Below, piece by piece: positions 1-12,176 of a stretch of DNA of 64,000 nucleotides (its first letter is position 1; the number at the start of each line of letters is the position of its first letter). A model generated the notes under the pieces. It did no database searches. It had not been told where the DNA came from and was given only the letters and a program-made list of their open reading frames with translations. The DNA is taken from the NCBI GenBank assembly GCA_037176845.1, contig JAYKXP010000005.1, forward strand, positions 1,141,457-1,205,456, written 5' to 3'. Origin of the DNA: Paramarasmius palmivorus. Its lineage: Eukaryota > Basidiomycota > Agaricomycetes > Agaricales > Marasmiaceae. The position numbers were made by a program, and so were the translations under genes.

Positions 1-138
1 TGTCCTTCCCACGCTCTTGCCGCGGGGTAACATCTCATGGAACTCGATAGAATTCCCCTTCATCCATGTCCGAAAAGCGCTTCAATTACGAGCGAGTACT
101 CTACAGAATACACACAGATATGTATAATAATGCAAGAC

Positions 139-3100
139 CTAACCCAAAAGATCTGCGTGCCCAGACGCTGACAGTGCAAGCTAGGGACATAGAATCACGC
201 TCTGTAAAAATAGACGCTGCACAGGAAAGGCACTCACCACAAACTCATCATCCAGGTATTTAGACACGGCAATTTGGTCGCCAAGTCCTTTTCTCCGACG
301 CGTCTTCAAAACCAAATCCCGTGCCAGAGCTTGTCCAGAAGCAGGTTCAAGTGGTCGAAGCTTGATACTTGTGTCCGTGGGATCACCTAGAAGATTCAAC
401 AACCACGCATCAGAAAACTGTACACGCGCTCACAAGTTAAAGAGTATTACGCACCAGGTACAATTGACCAATGGTCGAACACCTGTAAGCAGAATGCTTG
501 GCCCTGGGTTGCGGTCCTCAAGTCTGTCTCGAAACCATTAGCGTCAATTACCGGGATCAAGGCTTTGACAGTGTAAAGCGGTGATCCCGCTTTCGGTATA
601 TCCTGTGTGACATGTCCACGCCGGCGTGCGAGAACCGTGTAAACGGCCGATATACAATCCGCTGGTGCTTGTACTTCCACGTAGTAGACCGGTTCCATCA
701 GCCGAGGAGTGGCCTAAATACAACCTTAATTAGAGGCGGATAAGTAAGTATTCTCCTTGCACACGTACCATCAAGAAGGACGAGTAACAAACACGACGAG
801 CAGTAGGAACTATTTGTCCACCGCCCCGGAAGATAGGTTGATCAGCCAACGTAGCGTCCAACAGCCGGAACTTAACATTTCGCATGGCTAGTCGGTGGTT
901 AGCGTCAAGGATGCGAAAGAGAAAACCACAAACATACGTTCGTCGCATAATGGGCCTTCTCGAGCACCCCACTGGAACCCTTGCTTGATGTGCTCCTTAA
1001 CTGACCCCAACAACTTCTTGTCTATCTGCGAGGGAAGTGTATCGTCCAACAAAATATTCGGTCCATTCTCATCAGGTCCAAAGGCCCATATTGACCGCGA
1101 AGCGAGGAGATCCCACTGGTATTTCTCCTTGAAGAAATTGCCTCTATCCTTCGGCGACATTCTCATATTGACCCGGCCAGTCTCAATGTCTTCGGCTATA
1201 CCACGTTCGAGCGGTTCGGCGATCATAGTTATCTTGTTCCTGCAAGTTTGACGTTAGTCAACGGTCTTTAAACGAACGAAAAGCCGACCGACTTTTTATT
1301 GGGTGTATCCGCATAGCATTTGAGCGCACTAGTCTCCAGTACGGTCTCGCAGAACTTGGTAACGGGATCAGAGACCTTGATCTCGATTTCCGAGAATAGC
1401 CGCCTGAGGTCGTGCATGACACAGTCCAAGTACAACTCGCCTGTTCCGATTACAACATGCTCTCCACTTTCCTCTACCTTTGTTGCTACTAACGGATAAG
1501 ATTTGTTGATAGAACGTAAGCCGGAAAGCATCTTGGGCAGTTCGGAAGGTGCTATTGGTTCAATGGCGATCTTGAGAACGGATTGTGTCATGTGTTTAAT
1601 GGGACGGAAGATGTACAAGTCGCTCTCGATGTCCACGGAAGCAAGGGTAGCAGATTTGGTGATGGATGCGTCGACGCCACCAATGAGGACCAGGTTGCCC
1701 GCAGGAATTTCTTCGGCGGGTATGAAGTATCTACATGGTTCTTGTCAATATTTTTTCAGAACAAATGTCAAGAGATCCTTGCCGTGCTTCACTTATCCAG
1801 AGATCTTCTACCGTGGCCTTCAACATGTCTTCCTCGTCTTCCGGGGAGTAACCTTCTCCAAGAACTTTGATCTCCATTCCCTTCTTCAGAGTTCCGCTGA
1901 GCACTCTGCCAAACGCTCTGAATGATTGAGCATCCGTTGTATGGTATAATTTTGACACCTGGACCATCACAGGTCCTGAAGAGTCGCACATTTGCATTGA
2001 AGCTGCCAGCTCGGACGTCTGAGGACCACTCCAGGTGCCTTGGACCTATGAAGCGTTAGAAACACGATTTTATGGAACCATAAAACATTCACCTTGTTGA
2101 CGGCATTGTCCACCGGACTAGGTATGTGTTCCACGATCACGTCCACCAAACCCGTTGCCGGCCCAAAGAACTGATCCAAGACCGCTTTGAGAAGTGGCCG
2201 AACATCCATCTTATACATTACAGGCTTCAACTTAATGCCGAGGCCTTCCAGGGTCTCTCTCAATGCATCTGTTTCTTCAGATAGCACTTGCGAGTAGAGT
2301 TTGTACAGCGGCTCCAAAATGAAGTGAACGAAGGAGCGTTTGTGTTCAGGGTCGGTGGGTTTGCGAGTGAATTTACGCGTCGAGTCGTCGAAATATACAT
2401 CACCCCAAAGTCGATGAGCGAAGGCGGGTACATCCACTTTCGTGCCATACGAGTCGGCGTACATTTGGGCAAAGGAGCGGAGAGTGAAACACCAGCCCAT
2501 ATCGGTGCTGGCGAAGGCGACATTCCCGTTCTCGGGACTGAGACGAAGGTCGGGGTCGGGGTCAATGCCACTAACAAGAGACACTCGTTAAATCAGAAGA
2601 TGGTGGAGAGACGTAATTTTCCTGACCTGATGAACGTGTTGATCTCTTCTATGGTGTGTTTGATCTTGTAATACGCATCTGCCGGTGGTATTCTCAGTTC
2701 GAGAATAAGTCGGTCGATTTTGTTCACTACAAGTGTAATTTTGATGTTTTCCTGGAGTGCATGACGAATGATGTGCTCTGTGCCAACCATCATCTAGAAA
2801 ACCAAGTATGTTTATCAGATACCTCACTATGTGATGGTTTGGAAGTACTTACACCCTCTACCACATCAACGACCAGTAAGATACCGTCCGCTAAACGCAT
2901 TGCACAAGCCACTTCGTCGACAAAGTTGATGTGACCCGGCGTGTCAATGAGATGTATAAGATGCGATTTCCCATGGGTGGTCGAGAGAATCAGAGACATA
3001 GGTGATGATTTTATTGAAATTTGACGTTCCCGAGACAGGATATGGGTGTCGGTATACCGGGTCTACCAAACTTTCTAAATTTGTTGGTTGAAGTGATGAA

Positions 3101-3772
3101 CTTGCATACGCACCGGCTTGTCCGAGTCCCAAGCGAGTCTGTGCGTTTCAAAAACCAGCATATCCATCAAAGCTGTTTTTCCGTGGTGTAAATGGCCAAC
3201 GACAGCAACATTTCGAACCATGTCAGGGAATCCAGTCATGTTCAGCAAGAAGCTGGGCTTTTGGTGAACAGGCAAACTAACAACCGAGTACAAGAAAATC
3301 GTACCCCTTGTCGAATCTCGTCTCGGGCATATCCTTTTCCTCCACCGTCCATTTTCGCACTTTGACGGGTGCAATTATGGGTTCAGAAAGCGGTTGTGCA
3401 TCTTCCTCCTGCACCATCGTCTCCACGTCTGCTCCATACACGTCCTGTGCTGAAGGATAGTATTGCTTGTCTTCATGTAGAATGACCGCTCTGTGCGTTG
3501 GTTCTGAAGAGGTAAAAAGGAGAACACTTTCGTTGAACAAGGTAAGAATTTCATGGACATGAATACGCACCATCCACTTCCATAAGAGCACCTTCCGCTA
3601 CATCCTCCTGCATTGGCTCATTGTCGTCGTCGTACCCCTCTAGTGGTGCTGCAGCTGCTCCTCCAGAAGGCTGAGGTACGAACGTGTTGGTTGGCATTTC
3701 ATCTTCGTCGTCCGAGTCGAGGTCAGCGCCGATATAGTTGCCGAACTCGTCATAATCGTCGAGAGAAGCCAT
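139..3772 (-). CDS. SNU114: U5 snRNP GTPase Snu114 / EFTUD2
   Basis: This is the EF-2-like GTPase of the U5 snRNP, which controls spliceosome activation and disassembly in the nucleus. The start at 3772 opens an acidic N-terminus ([18 protein letters not shown]), typical of the family. GTP-binding motifs follow in order across several short exons: G1 GHLHHGKT near 3.2 kb, G3 DTPGH near 2.95 kb and G4 NKID near 2.72 kb. EF-2-like domains II-V follow. The C-terminal stretch LKTRRRKGL is the conserved Snu114 ending, and a last small exon ends at 139 after splicing from GTGAGT at about 223. Roughly 980 residues is the normal family size. The divergent prefoldin gene begins 138 bp upstream, so the two probably share a promoter region. 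Confidence 0.93.
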
Positions 3773-3910
3773 TTTGAACCGTATTCAAGTAAGAATAATC
3801 CCGAGCGAGATGGACCAGCCAGGGAAAATAAAGGTTGAGAGCAAGCAAGCAAACGCGTCGAAAACTTCGCCCCGCCATCATTTCTCCCGCGCTCGTCACG
3901 AACACTCACC

Positions 3911-4476
3911 ATGGCTTCACTCTCAGACGATACTCTACGAAAGGTGGGCAGTCTCGAGTATATGAGAGCTCTCTAGAACTCATGGCTTTCGATTTCAGAT
4001 TCTCCTACAAATACAGCAAACATCGATCCAATCACAAAAGGCGCACAGCGTTTCTTTGCAACAGATAGCAGTCAAAGAACGAGAGAGACGGATCTTACAG
4101 CTCACAATAGACGAGATTAGCTCAATTAAGGAGGATGTCAACATGTACAAGGGTGTTGGGAAGATGTGAGTAAGCTGTTGCTGCTCAGTAACACGTCTAG
4201 ACGATCGTACAGGTTCATGATGGTACCCCGAAAAGAAATGGAACAGGACCTTCGGAATCAAGAAAAGGATCTTACAGAGGACATCAATAATCTCACCAAA
4301 AAGGTTGGAATATATTCTACCGCTAAAATGGGGTGCTCACTTTGCATCTAGTCAAAGTATTTAGAGAAGCAGTTCAATGAAGCCCAAGCACAGCTGCGGG
4401 ATATCGTGAGTGCTCATCTATGCGTGCTTGATCCTTAACTGACACGCCGTAGTTCCATCATGCTCCAAAGCAATAG
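3911..4476 (+). CDS. PFD1: Prefoldin subunit 1
   Basis: This is a beta-type subunit of prefoldin, the cytosolic hexameric chaperone that delivers unfolded actin and tubulin to the CCT chaperonin. The start is ATG at 3911 (MASLSDDTLRK). Splicing gives a small coiled-coil protein of about 120 residues. The central segment MYKGVGKMF matches the conserved 'MYEGVGRMF' turn of PFD1, and SKYLEKQFNEAQAQLRDI is the second helix. There are four introns, and the last exon is only seven codons plus stop (FHHAPKQ). Both helices flank the beta-hairpin region expected for a beta-class prefoldin. It is transcribed divergently from SNU114. Confidence 0.85.
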
Positions 4477-7400
4477 TCGAAAGGCACATACCTGCTCGTA
4501 TCTCTATCATCTTCATGTGTATCATTAGCAATGTGACCATACTCTGACCATGGACCTCCGTTCACTCTCCACCTTTCCCTCGGAGTATGCATTTTGAACG
4601 ACTGAGATCGGAGCGGCTCAACGGGTGCATGTCTTCTTGGGTTCCAGATCAGTTCGATTTTGAGTTCGTCAGCATTGACCCTCTTTTCTGGACAGTTCTG
4701 ACGTTTCCTTCAGATCTTGAGGCCGGAGGAAATGGGCTCCTGACCCCTCTACGGCCCTGCTCTGTTTGAACGCCGTCGAAGAACTTGGTCCTCACGTTCA
4801 TTATACCCTTCACAAGACCATGTCTTTATTCAACGCGGGATGAGCTTTCCCATCAAATGACCTAGGATGTCCTTTGCTATGATATAAGCTATGACCTATG
4901 TCTAATCATTTTTGTGGTCAGCTTCTCGAGGGCTGCCAAGCTTCGGAACAGATTCCGCATTTTTGGCTGTCAGGACGTTTTCTGAACATATGTTCGAACT
5001 TCTTTTCCGCTAACTCTTGATGATCACTTGCAGATAGTTATTCCAAATCACAGAAGAGAAAATTGGGCAGTCACAGAAGCCGGTTACTGCAACTCCTATC
5101 TCCAAACGCGTGCAGTTTCCGAAGACCACGTAGTTAGGAATAGCGTCGATGCCAATTCAGCAAGGCTCAAGATGACCAGTCAAAGCTATAGAATTCACAA
5201 CGAAGCAGGATCAAATCAAAGTAATGACGATTTGGGTATGTCACCATGTACCCTCTTCTGTTATTCAGAGCTGGACTGTATGGCAGTCATGCGGCGCGAT
5301 GGAAAGTTCGTTCGATGTGTTTTCAAAACCGTCAACCCCAGGCGTCAAATACACATGGCCTGTCTCCCTGTTAGCCGATTATCGGACACGCGCATCGGAT
5401 CCCCGAGACTGATTTGCGGGAAGAGTGTCGTCTCAACACGAGTACTCAACGCTTGTTTCAAAGACTAGCTGGAATGCTTTCTTTAAGCGCCGATCGAGGA
5501 TCTACACTTCGATGGTAAAGGTTTCCCATCCTTAACCTCCCAGGCGTCGAACGGTGACGCAATGATTCACGGAATATGCGTCACAGTATTCATTGTGCGG
5601 TATTCTTAACATTGAAAGTACCCTTTCACATGGTCGTCCTAGTCTGCCTCGAGGCGTGTTACTCTATCCCAACTGGACATGGACGGAAAATGATACTCAC
5701 GTTCATAGATACCTCCATGTTCTATTAACCGGTGCCTTAGCACTGGGGTTCGGTTTCCGGAAAGACGGGTGCAATACCCCAGAATTTCCTGTCACGAGAG
5801 TCCTCGTCTGGAAGGTAACTGCGTAGTCTTGATCTTCTAGATATCCTGGATGATGGTCGGAAGTCGTCGGAGTTGCCTCGAGGCAACGAACACCACAATG
5901 GCAGAGATGGTTTCGTATGGTGTAGATCCGACATTCATGCTACCGGCGGCATTGTTCAGCATGGTGATGACTGGTGATGATGGAGCTGGTACCAGTAGCT
6001 ACTTGATCACTCCTCACATCGATTATCTGGTGCAGATAGGCACCAGGAGAACTCGACAACACGTTGTATACGGCGTGCATCCAGAGCTGACTTTTTCTGT
6101 TGTAGGCTCCTTTGATTTTGATCCAAGTTGGCGCAGTGAGGCAAAGCACTCTTGGTTCTGTATTAACCGTGCATCATTGATATAAAATTGAACGACACGG
6201 TCAACACGCTGCACTCGGCGTGCAACCAGAGTCTGCCTAATTTTTTCTAGTTATTTAACGACTCCAAGGGGTGCTCCACCTCGTTCCCGCCATGCGGAAC
6301 AGAAAGTCGGTATCGTCTCATTATGTCTAGCTATAAACAACCAGGAAAAAATATATACAAGTGTAGGGGCAAGTAAAACGGGATGATGTACGCGTAATGC
6401 CATCCACTTACGCGTTGCTGTCCCGATACCGCAGCTGTGATGTAACAGTAACCGCTGTCCAATTGAACAGACACGGGGGATAACTCAGCCCGGCGTAGCA
6501 TTCAGATAAACGTTTGTGGCAACCAGGACAGAAACTACCTCCAGTTTGAATTAAGCTCGAGGTTAACTTGCTCTTGAAACAGGCTGAAAGGCGGGGTAAA
6601 AGGGGAAACTCATCACAGGATGCTTACCCCTGCCTTGAAGGACTTTATCTCCAAACTGCATAGTCCGTGAAAGTATCAGAGTAGCTTGGAACCGCGCAGG
6701 ATACCTTGGGGTGTTTAGAGGGGCGCCAAGTGTCGCTTTGCAAGGTCGGCTTTAGAGTGTCTTGGGAAGCACACCGCTACTTATCGTAACTTTAGCCTTT
6801 GAGCCTTCGAGATACTGCAATCATAAAAGGCGGGAATCCTAAATAGCTCTTATCTTTGCGTGCTTTGAAGGAGATATGAGCCTGACAAGTAGGTCTATAT
6901 AAGCCTACCAAGTTGGCATCAACGGTCATGTGTAGCTAGAGCTCAAGAAGACGAAACCGTACGACGTTTGGAGGCAAGTCATATCCGAGTCGGAGGCGAT
7001 GCGCTAGCAGCAGTACGAGCCAATTAGACGGCGATTGGCAAAGTATGTCCAAGTATACCCACACGTACTAGTTCAACGTTCGGAGATTGGCGAGTGTTGA
7101 GCGCCGCTAGGCTCACATCATCTCTCACACATCAGTGTAAGGCTCCAGTACGAATCCATCGGTGAGGCGTCGAGACCTGCGGAGCCAATACTCAGAAGTA
7201 TGAGGATTCGCGAGAGAAGAGGGTCCAGAGGCATAGAGTTTAGAGGGGGATTCGACGAAGGCTTAGAAAGACAATTTCGAGGACCCTTCGAAGGTGTTTA
7301 GCGCTTGACTATCGGAAACTGCTATCTGCGCACCAGTCTCAGACATAGGAACCTCGATTTAGAAGAGAGAGCGCAGCCGCAACCATCATATACTGTATAC

Positions 7401-8740
7401 ATCCTTCTCTTATCAGCTACCGAAATTCAAGATTAGGACACGACTTACGTGTACGACGGGAAGATCCTTTTACGGTGCCACCGAATATGCATCAGCGGGT
7501 ATTCCAGGACGAGGATCAGTAACAGCGTTGAACAGATAGGAATAGAACAGCAGCAAGACACACCAACATGATTGGGAGACAGATGTATCAGATTCATGCA
7601 CCGCTCAACGGCTGAAACTGATGTCTTGCAGAGATGACCTGGCATCAGCGTCATGTAGAATAAGGAAACGCAAATGCAATAGCGGGATGAGCATGAGAAA
7701 GTGACTCGACGGAAAGAGGAAATAACGGGGATCTTGAGATATCAAGTGAGTAGATTTTACGACGTAGGAACTTGAAGCGGGAACGGAGGCATATTTAGAG
7801 TTGGTGAGTGCCCGGGAACGAGAGTTGGTCTGATGATTGCCAAGGGGCCCGTTGAAGGTTCGCATCGAAGGTAGGCACATGCTATTGGAGAACAAAGACA
7901 GATAGTAAAAGTCATCCTGGTAATGATAGGTTCAAAGAATGAATAGCAAAATGAAGTCATAGGGAACATGCTACAAGCCAAATGGCCAGCTTACTCACTC
8001 ACAGCGTAGCAATTTCGGGGAAAAGTGGTGTTTGTGGCGAGCACTTCTCATCCTCGCTATGCAGATAAGTGCTGTGAAAGCAGCGACGGAAACGGCTACG
8101 CACCACTGCGGATGCGGTATGTAGAAGCAAGCTGAGGCACCGCCCAGTTTGTAGGAGAACCCAAAATGGCCAAATATCAGTCTTCAAGCTTTCAAGCATG
8201 ATTCTGGAGTCAATCCTCCAGTCTGGATGTGTCCATATAGATCGATGCCGACAGTCATTAACGTTGAAGGGCATGAGAAAGGAATGGACCAGGTTGGAGC
8301 AATACTAGGAAAGAAGCATATGCATGTTGTTAGACTGTTTATAGGCATTGCGACCCGAGATGATGAACCCGTCAGATTAGGAACCAAAGCTCATCCAAAG
8401 AGGGTAGTACCTCCGAAGGAGTATTTGTAGGCGCGTATGTGAATGGGTGAGATGAGATGATTGGGAGATAAGAGAACACAGCAAAGATTCCAAGGAAGAG
8501 AGATGACATGCAGGATGGCAAAAAGCGGGTTGGAGTCCAGGGTAACCGTTATCTGGTGAGAGCTGTGAGAGCTGTGATGAAAGCATCTAGATCTTGATCC
8601 CTTTCATGCCTTGAGGCAACATATACGTAGCCAGTTATAATTTGTCGGCAATTTGTCAGATTCTTCCTTTCTTTCCCATCCTGCCCGTCTAAACCTCGGC
8701 TTGACATATATACGTCTTTGCCAGAGAATTGGCTTCAACA
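4477..8740. other. Gene-poor stretch, no convincing gene
   Basis: In these 4.3 kb I see no frame that splices into a recognisable protein. The open frames at 5028-5468 and 5850-6185 (+) and several hydrophobic frames at 7.4-8.4 kb (-) lack a clear start, codon pattern or family match. The minus-strand frames near 7.6-8.3 kb might be remnants of a membrane protein, but I cannot join them. An ACATATATAC element at about 8704 lies just upstream of the next gene and could be its TATA box. Confidence 0.5.
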
Positions 8741-11700
8741 ATGCAGCGACGCGGTCGCTCGCCGTCGGTTTCGATAGTGGCGTTGCGGAGACAAGAGCAA
8801 CAGGAATTCCAAACGGGCCGTCTGTCATTGGTCACAGCCACGCCAGCTGTGACAGGCCACTCTTCCTCTTCGCACACGACCCCCAACTTGTCAAAGCCCC
8901 TGTTGGCCCCAGTGGCCCCCATTATTCGTATGTTTTTTCTCATTTTTTTCTCGATGAAATCATCGTATTCTAATGAGAGAGCATATAGTAAATCAACAAG
9001 ATTGCGTATACCCTCCTTCTCCTTCACAATCACCACCCACTTCCGGTTACATGACACCCGTTCATGGCAACCAGCTCTTCGACCACGAACCTTCAGAATC
9101 TGACTCTTTACCGCCACCATTAACGCTGCAGGATCAGCTTCATGTTGCCTACGCACTAGATGACATACATTTGGCGAAGATTCTCCTGCTCAAGCTCAAA
9201 GGCATCGAGGTTACCTCGGATTCAGATCCTCGAATAGCCGCAGTTAAACCGGAGGACTTTGACGAGTGTTTCATTCCTGCTGGTGGTCTCATGAGCCCAG
9301 AGGACGAGGAAGCTATCAAAGAAATGCAGCGGGCAGAGCGAGAACGACTACGTGTCGGGAATGAGCACAGGAGGCGCAAAGAGCGCGAAGAAGCAGAACA
9401 AAGGCGAAGAAGAGACTGGGAGGTGCATTGCGAGAAGATATGGGAGGGCGAGAAGAAGAGACTCAGAGAAGAAAAGGAGTTTCTGGAGAAGAAGAGAGAA
9501 GAGGAACGTAGGAAATGGGAAGAGGCCGAGAGGCGAAGAAAGACCCGAGAAAGAGAAACCACTGAGCGCAGAGCAAATGTCCAGGGCAGGTACTCTGCTC
9601 GCTCGTCAGCGACAAAGCCCAAGTTGTCGTATGCTAGTCTCTCAACGGAACGCTCTGGAACATCGTCATCGTCATCGACCACTACCCAAGACAAGTATCT
9701 CTACTCGTTCATGCCTGTTCCCAAAGTACCTCCGCCACCACGCCGTCGCCGGGCTGTTCACCAACCGGCCTCAATCGATATCTCAACCTCATCACCATCT
9801 TTTTCAAATTCACAACCAGAACGGCCTAATCAACTGCCAGGCACCTCGGTCTCCACTATTATTTATCCCCATGACGCCAGCACCCTTCTACGTCCTTCTC
9901 ACCCCGAAATTGAACCTTCATCTAGCACGATGCCCATGCATTCTCCGTCGAATTCTTTACCCAGCGACGAAGAGGAAGTCATGCGCATACAATCACCTTC
10001 TGTCACTCCGCGGTCTTCAAATGTCACCGTTTCATTTAGAGACGTACTGACATCTATGCGGGGTCCACTATTTCCGGCCTTGACAGAAGCAGAAGGAAGG
10101 CCGCGGAATCCGTGTGCGTCAGACGCTGTCGAGTCACAGAGTCACAGCCAAAGTCCTCAAAGACGGAGTAGGAGCAGGGGGCAGTACCAAGATTCATCAA
10201 TGCAGCTGTTGACCAATGCCTTTACCCCCGGTCACCAGAGCCGGAGGTCCATTGGTGGTCAAAGCCATGATGCTCGACGCCGCAAACGGGACGACGAGCT
10301 TCTGGCCGCACTACTAGTAGAGGTGAGATGGTCAGAAGGAGAGCGAATGTCGAGAGGAAAGCCTTTGGGCTGGGATGACGACCACAGTCGGGAAAAGGAT
10401 GACCAGACTGAGTCAAGGTCAAAGGAAAAGGTGACGTTACCTTCGCCTAAGCCGCCCAAGCCGACGAGGCAAAACAGTTCAAGCTCGATTCGGAGTACCA
10501 GCAGCAGGAACAGCAGTTGTGCCGCCTGCTCTGCAGTGTCAGCTTCTACTCATTCCAGTCCATCTCCCACTTCACCGACCTCATCCTCATCATCCGCTCT
10601 CACTCGTGCTGGGTCTTGGCTCTCGTCCTTCTCCTCTTCTACCAGCACTGCCATCACAACCCCATCGACTTCTCTTTCCACATCTCCCGTCAAAGCTACC
10701 ATTGTCACCCCTTCACATACGCACACAGCACCTAATAATAGCGTCAAGACGACTGTCACAGGCTGGTTACGAAAGTCTGCTATTGCCGCGGCTGCAAACC
10801 AGCAGCACAGCAAGGACTGCCAACAGCATCACCTCGTCCATTCTTGTCATCGTCGACCTTATTCGTGCTTGACGCCCATTATGCCTGCTGATGGCCCTTT
10901 GCCTCTCGACAGCGATAAGGATGCCTCACCAAAGTTCTTAGAAGCTGGGGAAGATGGTGGCAACATGGCAAGTGGGAGTCACAATCAGTCAAATGATGGG
11001 GACCATGATGCCGGAGCCGCCAGTTTTACGCGCCAAATGTCTCGATTCGTCGAGCTCGCAAGAGGGTTCCAGACAGCTTATATCAACATGACTGTGTTTG
11101 CTGCTGTGCCTACATTGTCAAATCATGCTGATGTCTGGGATCGCGAGTTCCTCGTTGATAACGAGCGCGGGCGGAGAAATCGCAAGCGGGGTGATAGTCT
11201 CAGGTCTACAGTGGGGAAGAGGAAGTTGAGACCAGTGGGCTATAGAGCTAGTAAGGTGGACGTTGGGCAGTTTATAACTGTTCCGATTGTGAGAAAGGAG
11301 AAAGAGGTATTTTCGCGGCAGGCCCAGGAGACGACAGAAACCCATACTTCTACCTCTTTGGGGAACGAAAGTGGTAATCACGCGGTATTATCGCCCAATC
11401 CTGCCGATGGAGGAGAACGTAGTGTTGATGGCGAAGAAGAGGAAATCGTATATATTCCTTTGGTATCGCCGTTCCCGCCGACTTATCCTCCTAAGACCAT
11501 TTTGCCTTCTCCTCTTCCCTATACTACCTTCTTTAAACCCCCGTTACCTGTCACTTTGTCCCCTCACAGGCGAACTTTCGTGCAGCAGAACCGGCAGACA
11601 TTTGAAGATGCCATGGAGTTTGGGTCGCTCTCAAGCTCTCCGCCGGTATCGTCCATGAAAGGAACTGGCCGTTTCTCTTCCCGACTTTCCTCATCCCCTC

Positions 11701-12176
11701 CACCACGTGGTACGCGCCCTAGAAGAAATGGGTCGAGATCAAGTTCTCATTCTCCTACGCGCCGCTCGACACCCAACCACAAACAACTGCCACCTACACC
11801 TGCGCCTATTCCTCGTCCGCGATTGGTAGCCAACCCAGTTTTCCTTCGCTTAAAGGCCCTGAAAAATGTGGGGTATGAGCGAGGTACCAACTGGGAACCA
11901 AGCACTAGTAACAAGAGTTGTGGCACGTTGCATTGTGGTAAGGAGAAAGTCCTCGCGTTGGCTTGGGATGAAGTCGGAAGGAGCTCGCTGGGGTGTCAGA
12001 ACGAGGAGGTGAATCGGAGACAAACTATGATTGACCTCGAGCTGAAGTTTGGGCGCGAGATTGATAGTAGAAGGGGGCGGTATGAGCGGAGTAAACACGG
12101 TGTTGTTGCTACTGGTCCTACCGTTTCCGATGATTTTGGGTCTGTTAGAAGAGGGAGATGTGTTTTTAGAGGTTGA
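8741..12176 (+). CDS. Large low-complexity protein with charged coiled coil
   Basis: I do not recognise the family. The ATG at 8741 opens exon 1, which ends at 8927. A 61-nt intron (GTATGT...ATAG, ends 8988) joins it to one long exon, giving about 1,124 residues. Around residues 145-245 lies a strongly charged coiled coil rich in Glu, Arg and Lys (for example EERRKWEEAERRRKTRERE). The rest is dominated by Ser/Pro/Thr-rich disordered segments with poly-Ser runs and several basic patches. No signal peptide or membrane segment is visible. The shape resembles fungal scaffold or cell-polarity proteins, but that is only a guess. Many open frames on the opposite strand here are composition shadows. 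Confidence 0.75.

Noticed and set aside
5028..5468. 146-codon plus-strand open frame
   Set aside because: It begins at TTG, not ATG, lacks a recognisable domain and has no splice-supported neighbours.
7445..8430. Several hydrophobic minus-strand frames that might form a membrane protein
   Set aside because: I could not find a start or compatible splice sites joining them, and no family motif is visible.
9149..9694. Long minus-strand open frame inside the 8741-12176 gene
   Set aside because: It lies fully opposite a much longer spliced plus-strand frame with Glu/Arg-rich coiled coil; its Ser/Leu-rich composition is what the antisense of such a coiled coil gives.
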